From assembly GCF_002335525.1 (NCBI RefSeq), contig NZ_BDUF01000086.1:1-64000 (forward strand): 64,000 bases of DNA, read 5' to 3'. Each line of letters opens with the position of its first letter. Within the stretch, counting starts at the first letter, position 1. The translations under genes were made by a program, and so were the position numbers. Positions 7,348 through 17,864 of the stretch are shown here, one piece after another. Origin of the DNA: Effusibacillus lacus. GTDB taxonomy: Bacteria; Bacillota; Bacilli; Tumebacillales; Effusibacillaceae. Under the pieces are notes generated by a model. That model made no database searches. It saw only the letters and a program-made list of their open reading frames with translations, and had not been told where the DNA came from.

Positions 7348-9612
7348 ATGATTTCAACCGGTAACTCGGAAGCGATCCTGCAGGGACTGAATCCTGAGCA
7401 AAAGAAAGCAGTGCTGCACAAGGATGGCCCGTTGCTGATTCTGGCCGGTGCCGGATCAGGCAAGACCAGCACATTAACCAGGCGCATGGCGTATTTGATC
7501 CATGAACACCGGGCGGCACCCTGGTCGATCCTGGCCATCACCTTTACCAACAAAGCGGCCAGGGAAATGAAGCAACGGGTTGAAAAATGGGTCGGCTCCG
7601 CTGCGGAAGACATGTGGGTATCCACGTTCCATTCCATGTGTGTCCGAATCCTGCGCCGGGAAATTGAGAAAATCGGCTACACCTCTTCTTTCACCATTCT
7701 GGATTCGGCAGACCAGTTGACTGCCATCAAGCAATGCCTGTCCGATCTGAATCTCGATCCGAAGAAGTTCGAGCCGAGGTCCATCCTGGCCTCCGTTTCC
7801 GGAGCCAAGAACCGCCTGCAAGGCCCGCAGGCGTTTGCCAAACATGCGAAGGGATTGTTTGAACAGGTTGCGGCACAGGTCTACGAACGGTATCAGAAAT
7901 TGCTAAGATCCAACAACTCATTGGATTTTGACGATCTGATCATGAAAACGGTGGAGCTGCTGGAAACGGATCCGGCAACACTTGAATATTACCAGAAGCG
8001 ATTTCAATATATTCATGTGGACGAATATCAGGATACGAACCATGCCCAGTACAAGCTGATCAAACTGCTGGCGGGGAAACATCGCAACCTTTGTGTGGTG
8101 GGCGATTCGGATCAGTCGATCTATGGCTGGCGGGGAGCGGACATCTGGAACATCCTGAACTTTGAGAAGGATTATCCGGATGCGACTGTCATTAAACTGG
8201 AGCAGAATTACCGCTCCACAAAAAGGATTCTGGCTGCGGCAAACTCGGTAATCGAGAACAATACCCAACGGAAAGCGAAAAATCTCTGGTCGGAAAAGCC
8301 GGACGGAGAGCAGATTGTGCTGCACCGTGCCATGAATGAGCATGAAGAAGCGTACTTCATTGTCGACCAGATTCACAAGGCGCTTGATGAAGGGTTCAGC
8401 TACCGGGATTGTGCGGTTCTGTACCGAACCAATGCCCAGTCCCGGGTTCTGGAAGAAGTCATGCTCAAGTCCTCGATTCCTTATTCGATTGTCGGCGGCA
8501 TTCGCTTCTACGAACGGAAGGAAATCAAGGATGTCCTTGCCTATCTGCGCTTGATTGCCAATTGGAACGACGATATTTCCCTGACCCGTATCATCAACGT
8601 GCCCAAACGCGGAATTGGGGACGGCACGCTGGATAAGATCCGCAACTATGCGGCATCACAGGGAGTCTCAATGTTTACCGCCATGATGGAAGTGGAACAG
8701 ATCGGGTTATCGGGGAAGATTAAGAAGGCGATTCAGGATTTCGTGTTGATGATCCGGAACCTGGCGACACAACAGCAATACCTGTCCGTTACGGAACTGA
8801 CGGAAGAGATGCTGAAGATGTCGGGGTACAGGGCCGAACTGAAGGCTGAGAAGACAATTGAGGCGGAAACCCGGCTCGAGAACCTGGACGAGTTCCTGTC
8901 TGTCACCCAGGAGTTCGAGCAACGCTATCCCGGTGAAGGATTGATCTCCTTCCTGACAGACGTTGCTTTGGTGGCGGATGTGGATTCGGTGACCGGAGAT
9001 GCGGACTCTGTCATTCTGATGACCCTGCATTCGGCCAAGGGGCTTGAGTTTCCCATCGTGTTTCTGGCCGGGATGGAAGAAGGGGTCTTCCCCCACAGCA
9101 GAACACTGGATGATCCGGACGAGATGGAGGAAGAGCGGCGGTTATGTTATGTAGGGATTACGCGTGCGGAGGAGAGACTGTTCCTGACGACCTGCTTCAG
9201 CCGGACGTTGTTCGGGCAAACCCGCATGAATGCGGAGTCCCGTTTCCTGAAGGAAATTCCGCAAGAACTGGTTGAAGAGTTCGGAGCTGCCCGTTCCGCA
9301 AGAACGGCGGGAGGGTTTGCCGGAGTCTCACGGGGAGGATATGCATCCAGTGCCGGATATGGAACCAACACTGCCGGCGTCACCAGAACGCCCAGAACCG
9401 GCAGTATCGGAACGCATATTCCGAAAGGTTTCGGGGCCGATTTGTCGATTGCTTGGGAGATTGGCGACAAGGTAAGGCACAGGTCCTGGGGAGATGGTAC
9501 AATCATTGAAACAACAGGTGATGGGGAAGACCTGGAGTTGACCGTTCAGTTTGCTCCGCCGACCGGTGTACGCAAACTGCTTGCCAAGTTTGCTCCTATC
9601 ACCAAAGAATAG
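7348..9612 (+). CDS. pcrA: ATP-dependent DNA helicase PcrA
   Basis: The 754-residue superfamily 1A 3'-to-5' helicase acts in nucleotide excision repair, removal of RecA filaments and rolling-circle replication. The motifs run in order: GAGSGKT (Walker A, near residue 33), DEYQDTN (Walker B), GDSDQSIYGWRGAD, LEQNYRST, LMTLHSAKGLEF and YVGITRAEERL. The C-terminal tail (from about 690) contains the RNA-polymerase-binding Tudor-like region (GDKVRHRSWGDGTI). Length is normal. GGCGGTGGAG precedes the ATG, and ligA follows after 54 bp on the same strand. Confidence 0.96.
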   Translation: MISTGNSEAILQGLNPEQKKAVLHKDGPLLILAGAGSGKTSTLTRRMAYLIHEHRAAPWSILAITFTNKAAREMKQRVEKWVGSAAEDMWVSTFHSMCVRILRREIEKIGYTSSFTILDSADQLTAIKQCLSDLNLDPKKFEPRSILASVSGAKNRLQGPQAFAKHAKGLFEQVAAQVYERYQKLLRSNNSLDFDDLIMKTVELLETDPATLEYYQKRFQYIHVDEYQDTNHAQYKLIKLLAGKHRNLCVVGDSDQSIYGWRGADIWNILNFEKDYPDATVIKLEQNYRSTKRILAAANSVIENNTQRKAKNLWSEKPDGEQIVLHRAMNEHEEAYFIVDQIHKALDEGFSYRDCAVLYRTNAQSRVLEEVMLKSSIPYSIVGGIRFYERKEIKDVLAYLRLIANWNDDISLTRIINVPKRGIGDGTLDKIRNYAASQGVSMFTAMMEVEQIGLSGKIKKAIQDFVLMIRNLATQQQYLSVTELTEEMLKMSGYRAELKAEKTIEAETRLENLDEFLSVTQEFEQRYPGEGLISFLTDVALVADVDSVTGDADSVILMTLHSAKGLEFPIVFLAGMEEGVFPHSRTLDDPDEMEEERRLCYVGITRAEERLFLTTCFSRTLFGQTRMNAESRFLKEIPQELVEEFGAARSARTAGGFAGVSRGGYASSAGYGTNTAGVTRTPRTGSIGTHIPKGFGADLSIAWEIGDKVRHRSWGDGTIIETTGDGEDLELTVQFAPPTGVRKLLAKFAPITKE

Positions 9613-9642
9613 GGCTTGAATCCTATAAAACCAAGTCATTAA

Positions 9643-11670
<2,028 letters not shown>

Positions 11671-11671
11671 C

Positions 11672-11696
11672 AAAAAAAAACCACCTGAGAGGTGGT
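11672..11696 (-). terminator. terminator of the H1-like gene
   Basis: Read on the minus strand, ACCACCT and AGGTGGT form a hairpin followed by nine T residues, directly beyond the stop of the basic protein. It also sits 2 bp past the ligA stop. Confidence 0.75.
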
Positions 11697-11707
11697 CAAC
11701 GGGGAGA

Positions 11708-12034
11708 TTACTTCTTGGCGGTTGCTTTCTTGGCAGCCGCTTTTTTTGCAGTGGACTTGGAGTTGGCTGTTGCAACTTTCTTGGTTGCTGTCTTAGTCGC
11801 AGTGGCCTTCTTGGTGGTTGCAGCAGTCTTCTTGTCCGCCGAGGTTTTCTTAGTACTGGTTGATTTGGCGGCCGGTTTCAGTGCAACAACCTTTGTTGCG
11901 GAAGATTTATTTGCGGTTTCGGCCTTCCTCGATGCAGTGGATTTGGTCGCGGTTTTTGCAGCAGATTTGGTCGGTGTCGTTTTCACAGCAGAAGAAGCTT
12001 CTTTCTTCGTAGTCGCTTTCTTTGTAACTGCCAT
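11708..12034 (-). CDS. lysine/alanine-rich histone H1-like protein
   Basis: The 108-residue protein consists almost wholly of Lys, Ala, Thr and Ser, with repeats of the type KKATAKK and KSTAKKAAAKK. It resembles the C-terminal tail of histone H1 and bacterial H1-like proteins that bind and compact DNA. No folded domain can be seen. GGAGGTG precedes the ATG, and the leader can fold over that site (see 12044-12080). The complementary strand also has a long open frame, which is a composition effect. DNA binding is inferred from composition only. Confidence 0.75.
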   Translation of the reverse strand: MAVTKKATTKKEASSAVKTTPTKSAAKTATKSTASRKAETANKSSATKVVALKPAAKSTSTKKTSADKKTAATTKKATATKTATKKVATANSKSTAKKAAAKKATAKK

Positions 12035-12043
12035 TATTTGGTC

Positions 12044-12080
12044 ACACCTCCTACCCCATTATTCGTCGGCTGGGAGGTGT
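12044..12080 (-). promoter_or_regulatory. hairpin covering the ribosome site of the H1-like gene
   Basis: On the minus strand ACACCTCC (12080-12073) is the exact complement of GGAGGTGT (12051-12044), and the latter contains the Shine-Dalgarno sequence. Three further pairs (GGT with ACC) extend the stem past a small bulge. Folding would hide the ribosome site; translation would need melting or a bound factor. Confidence 0.5.
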
Positions 12081-12293
12081 TCACCTTTTTCTGGAAGGAA
12101 ATAATTTATGTATAAGACATGCCCTCCTTCTGTTATCACCTTCTATCTTTTTTTGCTGTTTTGAAATTTGTTTGAGAACAATATGAGTGTCCCTGTAGCC
12201 ACAGAGGCATTAATAAATACTATATTTTGGGGGATGGATAAAGTTGGATTCAGCTGAGCATATATAAGATGACATGAAAGAAGGGAGGATATT

Positions 12294-12538
12294 ATGCATC
12301 TAAGTACCCGCAATCAACTGAAAGCGACGGTAAGGTCTGTTGAGCAGCAGGTGTATGGACGACTGATGTGCGGAAAGCCCACCGGGTTGCCCACGCATTG
12401 GAAGCCGGAACTGTTTGGGTAAACTGTTACAATGCGTTTGACGCAGCCGTTCCGTTTGGAGGTTATAAACAATCCGGCTTCGGACGTGAAATGGGAAGCT
12501 ATGCGCTTGAATTGTACACCCAGGTTAAAGCGGTCTGA
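12294..12538 (+). pseudogene. fused remnants of a Mop (molybdate-binding) gene and an aldehyde dehydrogenase gene
   Basis: An ATG at 12294 with ribosome site AAGGGAGG opens a frame reading [17 protein letters not shown], the N-terminus of a molybdopterin-binding Mop/TOBE protein. After about 17 codons the similarity stops. From about 12344 a different frame reads [16 protein letters not shown] and continues through [15 protein letters not shown] to a stop at 12536, which is the C-terminus of an aldehyde dehydrogenase. A deletion has thus joined two gene ends, leaving a 42-codon open frame. The Mop part fits the tungstate transporter next door. Confidence 0.75.
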
Positions 12539-12571
12539 ATGAATGTTGAATAATCAAATCTCGATGAACCT

Positions 12572-12597
12572 CCCCGTTCCGGTTGGAACGGGGTTAT
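12572..12597. terminator. hairpin between the fused remnant and the tungstate operon
   Basis: CCCCGTTCC and GGAACGGGG pair perfectly around a GGTT loop. The following T tract is weak on both strands, so termination efficiency is uncertain. Confidence 0.5.
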
Positions 12598-12599
12598 TC

Positions 12600-13115
12600 T
12601 CAATGAAGACGGTGTTCCGATCGTGAGGACGTTTCACTTTTTAGAATCTCAGCCACATAAGTGTGATAGCGGTTGTAAAGAGCCTTCCCAAAGAGGACGA
12701 CAAAAAAATTCAGTTCTTGATCAAAAAGCTGCGCAAACGTTTTTCCAACAGTCCAACTGACATCTTCATCAGAGGAATTGTCAACAGCCTCCGCGTAAAC
12801 GTGGAGACGGGACAGTAGTCCTTCCAGAACGACCGGTCCGGTTGGACTGGATGTGGCCGTATTTTTAAATAGTTCATAGTAGGCGTCGAGAATGGCATTC
12901 CTCTTTGGACTATCACCGAGAGTGACGGTAGTTATATAATCGACCGCAAATGCCCGTAAAAAAATGATTTCAAAGTAGGCTCTGTCGGTCAGAAGACCGT
13001 CCAGTATTTTTTGCAATCTCACAATTATGTCGCGGGTATCTTCCAGTGAAGAGAGAACAAATTGCAGAAGAATGCTGCCTTTTTCAATGACTTCGACTTC
13101 ATTTTCAGTCGTCAT
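12600..13115 (-). CDS. unrecognised helical protein at the end of the tungstate operon
   Basis: The 171-residue product is predicted mostly helical and acidic at its N-terminus; it has no signal peptide, Cys pair or clear motif. AAGGAGGG lies 7 nt before the ATG. It starts 36 bp after the tupC stop on the same strand, so it is probably transcribed with the tungstate transporter. A role in tungsten handling is only a guess by association. Confidence 0.6.
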   Translation of the reverse strand: MTTENEVEVIEKGSILLQFVLSSLEDTRDIIVRLQKILDGLLTDRAYFEIIFLRAFAVDYITTVTLGDSPKRNAILDAYYELFKNTATSSPTGPVVLEGLLSRLHVYAEAVDNSSDEDVSWTVGKTFAQLFDQELNFFVVLFGKALYNRYHTYVAEILKSETSSRSEHRLH

Positions 13116-13151
13116 GCCAGTCCCTCCTTGATTGGCTTTAACCCGACAGGA

Positions 13152-13883
13152 TTATGACGGGATGGGATGGGTGCGCCAATGAGTCAAGAATTTGGTTACG
13201 TTTTCAGGTTGGGGAGTATGAAGCAATTCTGTCGGAGAACCCTGTGCGGCTATTTGTCCATTGATTAAAACAACGGCTCGATGAGTCAGCCGCTCTATAT
13301 CGCGAAAGTCATGACTTACAAGAACGGCGGTGGTTTCGGTTGTACGCAGAATTTCAGCCAGATCTTCACGCAGAGATTCTTTTGTAGGAGCGTCCAATGC
13401 CGAAAACGGTTCATCCAGGAACAACACTTCCGGTTCAAGAACGAAAGCCCGGGCCAAGCTGGCCCTCTGCGCTTCCCCACCGGACAGGGAACGCGCATAC
13501 TGTTTCTCAAGATGGGCAATCCCGAAACGGTCAAGCCAATTTTTTACACGAGGCTGAATCTCGCGTTTTGGCACCCCGCGTATTTTTAATCCTGCAGCCA
13601 CATTTTCGAATACGGATGTGTTGAACAGCAGCGGTTCCTGAAAGACGATTGCGATTTGGCGCCGGAGGTTAAGCGGAACTTTGCCTGCAATCGATTTGCC
13701 TTGAAAATGGATCAATCCTGAGGACGGCCGTTCCAAGAAGGAGAGGATTTTTAGCAGACTGCTTTTTCCGGAACCGTTGGGCCCCACCAGCCCGACCAAT
13801 TCCCCTTTTTTCAAATGAAAATCGATTCCCTGCAGAATCACTTTATCGCCCTGCTGCCAATGAATGTCTTGTGCGGTCAACAA
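13152..13883 (-). CDS. tupC: tungstate ABC transporter ATP-binding protein TupC
   Basis: The 243-residue ATPase energises oxyanion import. It has Walker A GPNGSGKS (about 33-40), Q-loop in VFQEPLLF, signature LSGGEAQRASLARA, Walker B VLFLDEP and switch His in VSHDF. It follows tupB after 4 bp. The substrate is inferred from the TTTS-containing binding protein TupA at the head of the operon. Confidence 0.88.
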   Translation of the reverse strand: MLTAQDIHWQQGDKVILQGIDFHLKKGELVGLVGPNGSGKSSLLKILSFLERPSSGLIHFQGKSIAGKVPLNLRRQIAIVFQEPLLFNTSVFENVAAGLKIRGVPKREIQPRVKNWLDRFGIAHLEKQYARSLSGGEAQRASLARAFVLEPEVLFLDEPFSALDAPTKESLREDLAEILRTTETTAVLVSHDFRDIERLTHRAVVLINGQIAAQGSPTELLHTPQPENVTKFLTHWRTHPIPS

Positions 13884-13887
13884 AGTG

Positions 13888-14586
13888 CTACACCCCCCGT
13901 TGTTTCTGCTGCAGAAGTGTTAACCACAAGGTTACGAGGTACGCCAACAGGATGAGGATGACACTTAAAGCAATTGCCACATCAAAATTGCCTTTTGACA
14001 CTTCCATGACTGTTGCAGTGGTCAGTACGCGTGTCTGTCCTTTGACATTGCCGCCCACCATCATGGAGGCTCCCACCTCGGAGACGACAGCTCCGAAGCC
14101 TGCAATCACAGCAGCCAGGAGAGAGAAGCGAGCCTCTTTTACAAGAAACCAGAGATATTGGATTCTTGTGGTTCCCAGCGCTTTAATCTGAAGACGCAAT
14201 TTCGGATCTATTTGTTGAATCGCTGCTGCCGTTAATCCGATGATAATGGGGGAAGCGATCAAGGCTTGCGCAACCACTATGGCGTAAGGTGTATACAGCA
14301 TTTTAAGCCAGCCAAGCGGTCCGGAGCGCCAGAGGAAAATCGTCACCCAAAGGCCGACAACTACAGGAGGCATCCCCATACTGGTATTCACCACGCTCAT
14401 GAGGAATCGCCGTCCCGGAAATTGTGTTAAAGCCAAAAGGGTTCCCAACGGAACCCCAATTGCCAGACTGATCAAAGTTGCCGTGCCGGATACCTGAAGA
14501 GTCAAAAGGGTAATCTTAAACACTTCAGGGTCTCCGGTGATCAACATATGGAAGGCTTTCTTAAGTCCTTCCCAGATTAATTCCAT
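13888..14586 (-). CDS. tupB: tungstate ABC transporter permease TupB
   Basis: The 232-residue membrane protein has about five to six hydrophobic segments and the coupling loop IKALGTTRIQYLWFLVKEARFSLLAAVIAGFGAVVSEVG-type region (EAA motif) at about 135-175 that docks on the ATPase. It lies between tupA (12 bp) and tupC (4 bp) in one operon. Confidence 0.88.
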   Translation of the reverse strand: MELIWEGLKKAFHMLITGDPEVFKITLLTLQVSGTATLISLAIGVPLGTLLALTQFPGRRFLMSVVNTSMGMPPVVVGLWVTIFLWRSGPLGWLKMLYTPYAIVVAQALIASPIIIGLTAAAIQQIDPKLRLQIKALGTTRIQYLWFLVKEARFSLLAAVIAGFGAVVSEVGASMMVGGNVKGQTRVLTTATVMEVSKGNFDVAIALSVILILLAYLVTLWLTLLQQKQRGV

Positions 14587-14598
14587 GATGTCACGTCC

Positions 14599-15495
14599 TT
14601 ACTTGCCGATGTCTTCTTCTTTCTTGCCTGCATCCGGGAAGAAGAGGGATTGCCCGTACTTGTCTTTGCCGAAGTCCCCGATTTTTTTCTGTGTATCCGG
14701 ATTGATCAGGTAGTCAACAAACGCTTTGGCCCCGTCCTTGTTGACTTTTGAAAATTTCTCCGGATTCACCTGCATCACATGATAAATGTTCAAAAGCGAT
14801 TTTTCCCCTTCGACAAGAATGTCCAGTTTCAGGTTCTTTTTCGTGGCCAGATATGTAGCACGGTCGGTCAGTGTGTATCCGCCTTTTTCAGATGCGACAT
14901 TGAGAGTTTGGCCCATACCGGAACCGCTTTCCTGGTACCAGGCGCCTTTCGGTTCGATTTTTGCTTGCTTCCACAACGACTTTTCCATCTTGTGCGTGCC
15001 TGAATCGTCACCGCGGGAAACGAAAATGGACTGGCTGTCTGCAATGGCCTTCAATGCTTCGGCAGCTGTTTTCTTCCCTTTGATCTTCGCCGGATCAGCA
15101 GAGGGTCCGACAATCACAAAATCGTTGTGCATCACAAGTTGGTAGTTGGTGACATCTTTATTGTCAACCAATTTCTTTTCGGAGGATGGTGCGTGTGTCA
15201 GCAGAACATCGGCTTCGCCTTTTTCTCCCATTGTAAGTGCTTGACCGGTACCTACCGCAATGGTTTTGATCTTGTATCCGGTTTTCTTTTCGAAGTCCGG
15301 TACCAGTACGTCAAGCAAACCGCTGTCCTGCGTACTGGTTGTGGTTGCGAGGATGACATCCGGATTAGACGGTTTGGCTGGTTGGGCAGCCGGTGTTTCA
15401 GGTGCTTTCGGAGCTGCAGTGCCACAACCGGCAAGCATCAGCACAGCAGCTGATGCAGCAAGAAAGTTGCGTACTCGTGAAAAGCTTTTGTTCAT
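14599..15495 (-). CDS. tupA: tungstate-binding lipoprotein TupA
   Basis: The 298-residue lipoprotein captures tungstate outside the membrane. It has a lipoprotein signal peptide ending in LAGC (Cys about residue 23) and the characteristic TTTS motif in ILATTTSTQDSGLLDVLVP that binds the oxyanion. SRGDDSGTH and a late YHVMQVNPEKF segment are also typical of the TupA/WtpA-like family. AAGGGGAAC precedes the ATG at 15495. Tungsten import suggests tungsten enzymes such as some formate dehydrogenases or aldehyde oxidoreductases elsewhere in the genome (inference). Confidence 0.9.
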   Translation of the reverse strand: MNKSFSRVRNFLAASAAVLMLAGCGTAAPKAPETPAAQPAKPSNPDVILATTTSTQDSGLLDVLVPDFEKKTGYKIKTIAVGTGQALTMGEKGEADVLLTHAPSSEKKLVDNKDVTNYQLVMHNDFVIVGPSADPAKIKGKKTAAEALKAIADSQSIFVSRGDDSGTHKMEKSLWKQAKIEPKGAWYQESGSGMGQTLNVASEKGGYTLTDRATYLATKKNLKLDILVEGEKSLLNIYHVMQVNPEKFSKVNKDGAKAFVDYLINPDTQKKIGDFGKDKYGQSLFFPDAGKKEEDIGK

Positions 15496-15552
15496 GTTAG
15501 TTCCCCTTTCCATATCTATAAAAGTTTTTGTATTTTTTCATGTAAAAAACTG

Positions 15553-16485
15553 TCAGGCAAATGACATGATGGTACCCGTGAGAGAAGTGTCGTAACCCGC
15601 TTGACTTCGAACCGCATTGTGAAAAGCGGGAGAGCGCAAAACTGACAGGATCTGCTGCCATTCCGGGGAGCGGGTCGTTTCCCCCAAACAAACAAGATCG
15701 TACCTTTCATGGAACAGGGGTGCAAAATCGAGTCCCATCCGAATGGCGGCGGCCTGCACCCCGATTCCCCCATCTGCTTCTCCGTTGGCAATGCGGCAGG
15801 CGACGCCGAAATGGGTACTTTCTTCAATTTCGTATCCTTCAATGGCCGCCGGTGAAATGCCGGATGAACGCAGGTACGAATCGAGTCGCAGGCGTGTTCC
15901 GGATCCTTTTTGCCGGTTGACGAATCGAAGGCCGCGTTTGGCAATATCTTCCCAGGTTTGAAGTTTTAGCGGATTGCCGGGCTGCACAATCCACCCTTGT
16001 ACGCGTTGAACCAAATTCACAACGGTGATAGGTTCGCCGGGGAGAATGTATTGAATAAACGGCAGGTTGTATTCTTCGGTTTTGTCATCCCAGAGGTGTA
16101 CGCCTGCAATATCCGCTTTTCGCTTATAGAGAGCGATCAATCCTTCCATGCTTCCTGTAAAAGAAGAGGAAAGAGAGATTGGGACGGCAGAGTGCTTCAA
16201 AAACTCGATGAGCAGTTCAAGAATCGGATCGTGGCTGCCGATAAAACGCAAACCTTGGAGAACGGATGCGGGAAACTCATCCTTGGCGGACGATGTTCCA
16301 ATCGGCCGAGTTTCTTGGGGGTTCCCCCGGAGATAGCGATCAAGTGAATCCGGGTCGATTCGAAGTTGGCGGCCAATTTTTTGCGCCGGAAGTTTCCCCC
16401 GCTTGACCAGCTCGTAGAGGGTGTATTTAGAAATCTTAAGGATTTGGGCCGCTTCTTCAGCTGTTAAAGGCGCCTTACCGGTCAT
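15553..16485 (-). CDS. excisionase-type HTH regulator fused to a substrate-binding domain, probable tungstate/molybdate sensor
   Basis: The 310-residue protein starts with a MerR/excisionase-like helix-turn-helix (residues 5-58, LTAEEAAQILKISKYTLYELVKRGKLPAQKIG). The rest is a periplasmic-binding-protein-like fold (PBP-like; FVNRQKGSGTRLRLD and ESTHFGVACRIANGEADGGIG). Such one-component regulators sense oxyanions or related ligands in the cytoplasm. It lies 57 bp upstream of tupA on the same strand, with its own promoter and two direct repeats upstream. Control of tupABC is inferred from position. Confidence 0.78.
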   Translation of the reverse strand: MTGKAPLTAEEAAQILKISKYTLYELVKRGKLPAQKIGRQLRIDPDSLDRYLRGNPQETRPIGTSSAKDEFPASVLQGLRFIGSHDPILELLIEFLKHSAVPISLSSSFTGSMEGLIALYKRKADIAGVHLWDDKTEEYNLPFIQYILPGEPITVVNLVQRVQGWIVQPGNPLKLQTWEDIAKRGLRFVNRQKGSGTRLRLDSYLRSSGISPAAIEGYEIEESTHFGVACRIANGEADGGIGVQAAAIRMGLDFAPLFHERYDLVCLGETTRSPEWQQILSVLRSPAFHNAVRSQAGYDTSLTGTIMSFA

Positions 16486-16516
16486 GGGCTACCTCCTTTT
16501 CCAGAGAACTATTTTC

Positions 16517-16545
16517 AGTTTATGTGAATGCGAAATTGGAGTCAA
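16517..16545 (-). promoter_or_regulatory. sigma-A promoter of the tungstate regulator
   Basis: On the minus strand TTGACT (16545-16540) and TAAACT (16522-16517) are separated by exactly 17 bp, about 30 bp ahead of the regulator start. Confidence 0.7.
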
Positions 16546-16554
16546 TCAGTTTTG

Positions 16555-16589
16555 TTTGGTTTAGTTGGTTTTGGTTTGGTTTAGTTGGT
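16555..16589 (-). repeat. two 15-bp direct repeats, candidate operator
   Basis: TTTGGTTTAGTTGGT occurs at 16555-16569 and again, without change, at 16575-16589. The 20-bp spacing puts both on the same DNA face. They lie 9 bp upstream of the -35 box at 16545-16540, a position suited to an activator or autoregulator. Confidence 0.6.
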
Positions 16590-16638
16590 GTAAGTGTAAT
16601 AGTTTACTTGACTGTTTCGGCCGGTGAGGGCATGTTAG

Positions 16639-16677
16639 AAAACGAACCGACAACCGTTTTAAAGCGGATTCGTTTTT
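16639..16677. terminator. terminator after the PIG-V-like gene
   Basis: AAAACGAACCG and CGGATTCGTTTTT can pair with one bulge. T runs flank both sides, so it could act in either direction; the gene ending at 16692 is its likely user. Confidence 0.5.
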
Positions 16678-16691
16678 ATCTGGGCCGAACC

Positions 16692-17825
16692 CTAAAACAC
16701 AAACAGCCCCCTTGTGAATTTGCAGAGCAGATACCACTGTCCGGCCATGCTCAACACCATCACCGGAATCCACCACCGCTTTTTCTCCAGCAGCAATCCC
16801 CAAATTACAAACAGCGGAAAGATCACAATCACGAACCGCGGGATGCTGTAAAAATAAGAGTGCTGCACGCTGGGAGACAACAGGGGCACAATGGCGGCAG
16901 CACCTGCATACAACAGGTAACTCCGGCGCATGCGAAGGCGCTCTTTCCATAACGACACAAGAAGCAATATCAGTTCCCAATAAACGGCAAACATTTCAAT
17001 CTTACGGTTTACTCTCGGCCACCCCGTGCGGGGTCTGTCAAAAACATCCAATGTTCCCTGCCACAAGGTCTGCCACGGCCACATAAAGCTCCGGCCCCAA
17101 TGTTTCTGGGCATGAACAAACCCGAGAGGATCCCCGATCCGTCCCCATAATAGCAACATGTAGCTTGCAATCCCCAGAGGAATCAATGAAATCCACAACA
17201 AGTCGCTCCGAATTTCCCTCCATTGAAACTTTCGTGCTGCCAAGTACTCATAGATGTATGGCAGTGCCAGAAGAATCCCCGTGTTCCGCGTCAAGGATGC
17301 AAGGAAACCGAAGGCGCCTGCCCACACCCATTTTCCCTGCCGGAGGGTATAGAAGCATCCGACCGTCCACAGGAGAAACAACGACTCCGTATAAGCGGCG
17401 GAAAAATAAAACGAGGTAGGAAACCCTATCAAAAGCAAGCCGGTCGTGAAAACCACCCGGGCTGAATAATCCTTCGCCAGAAGACGCACAAGTAAGTATA
17501 AAGCGAATAAAAAAGCTGCATTGGAGATAAACAGTCCGGCAGCATTGTAGGACAGGCCCGCCCCATCATGCAACAACCGTATCAGATATGGGTACAAAGG
17601 GAAAAAAGCTGCCGGCTGCTCATAATTGTATCCTTCCCTGGCAATTCGGACATACCATAGAGAATCCCAACGAACAAAGTTGTCCAGCAGGGCAAATTGC
17701 AAAAATCCGACCCCTTCGGGAATTGAAACAAATCTGCGGACAAACACTAAACTTCCACAGACCACGATGAATTTATGTGCGAGAAAAAGCGCAAAAGTAT
17801 AAAGCCAAGCTTGTCGCCGGGTCAC
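16692..17825 (-). CDS. PIG-V-like integral membrane mannosyltransferase
   Basis: The 377-residue protein has about nine hydrophobic segments and the family landmark RWDSLWYVRIAREGY near residue 50, as in bacterial PIG-V/GT-C-type mannosyltransferases that use polyprenyl-phosphate mannose on the outer membrane face. GTG at 17825 is chosen as start because TGAGGTGA lies 7 nt upstream; a longer open frame continues to 18365 but would run through the divergent gene. It is divergent from the GT2-GtrA gene by 39 bp, whose product could supply its donor. Confidence 0.75.
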   Translation of the reverse strand: MTRRQAWLYTFALFLAHKFIVVCGSLVFVRRFVSIPEGVGFLQFALLDNFVRWDSLWYVRIAREGYNYEQPAAFFPLYPYLIRLLHDGAGLSYNAAGLFISNAAFLFALYLLVRLLAKDYSARVVFTTGLLLIGFPTSFYFSAAYTESLFLLWTVGCFYTLRQGKWVWAGAFGFLASLTRNTGILLALPYIYEYLAARKFQWREIRSDLLWISLIPLGIASYMLLLWGRIGDPLGFVHAQKHWGRSFMWPWQTLWQGTLDVFDRPRTGWPRVNRKIEMFAVYWELILLLVSLWKERLRMRRSYLLYAGAAAIVPLLSPSVQHSYFYSIPRFVIVIFPLFVIWGLLLEKKRWWIPVMVLSMAGQWYLLCKFTRGLFVF

Positions 17826-17864
17826 GTTGTTCACCTCATTCGCCAGATACACAGGAGGGCACCG

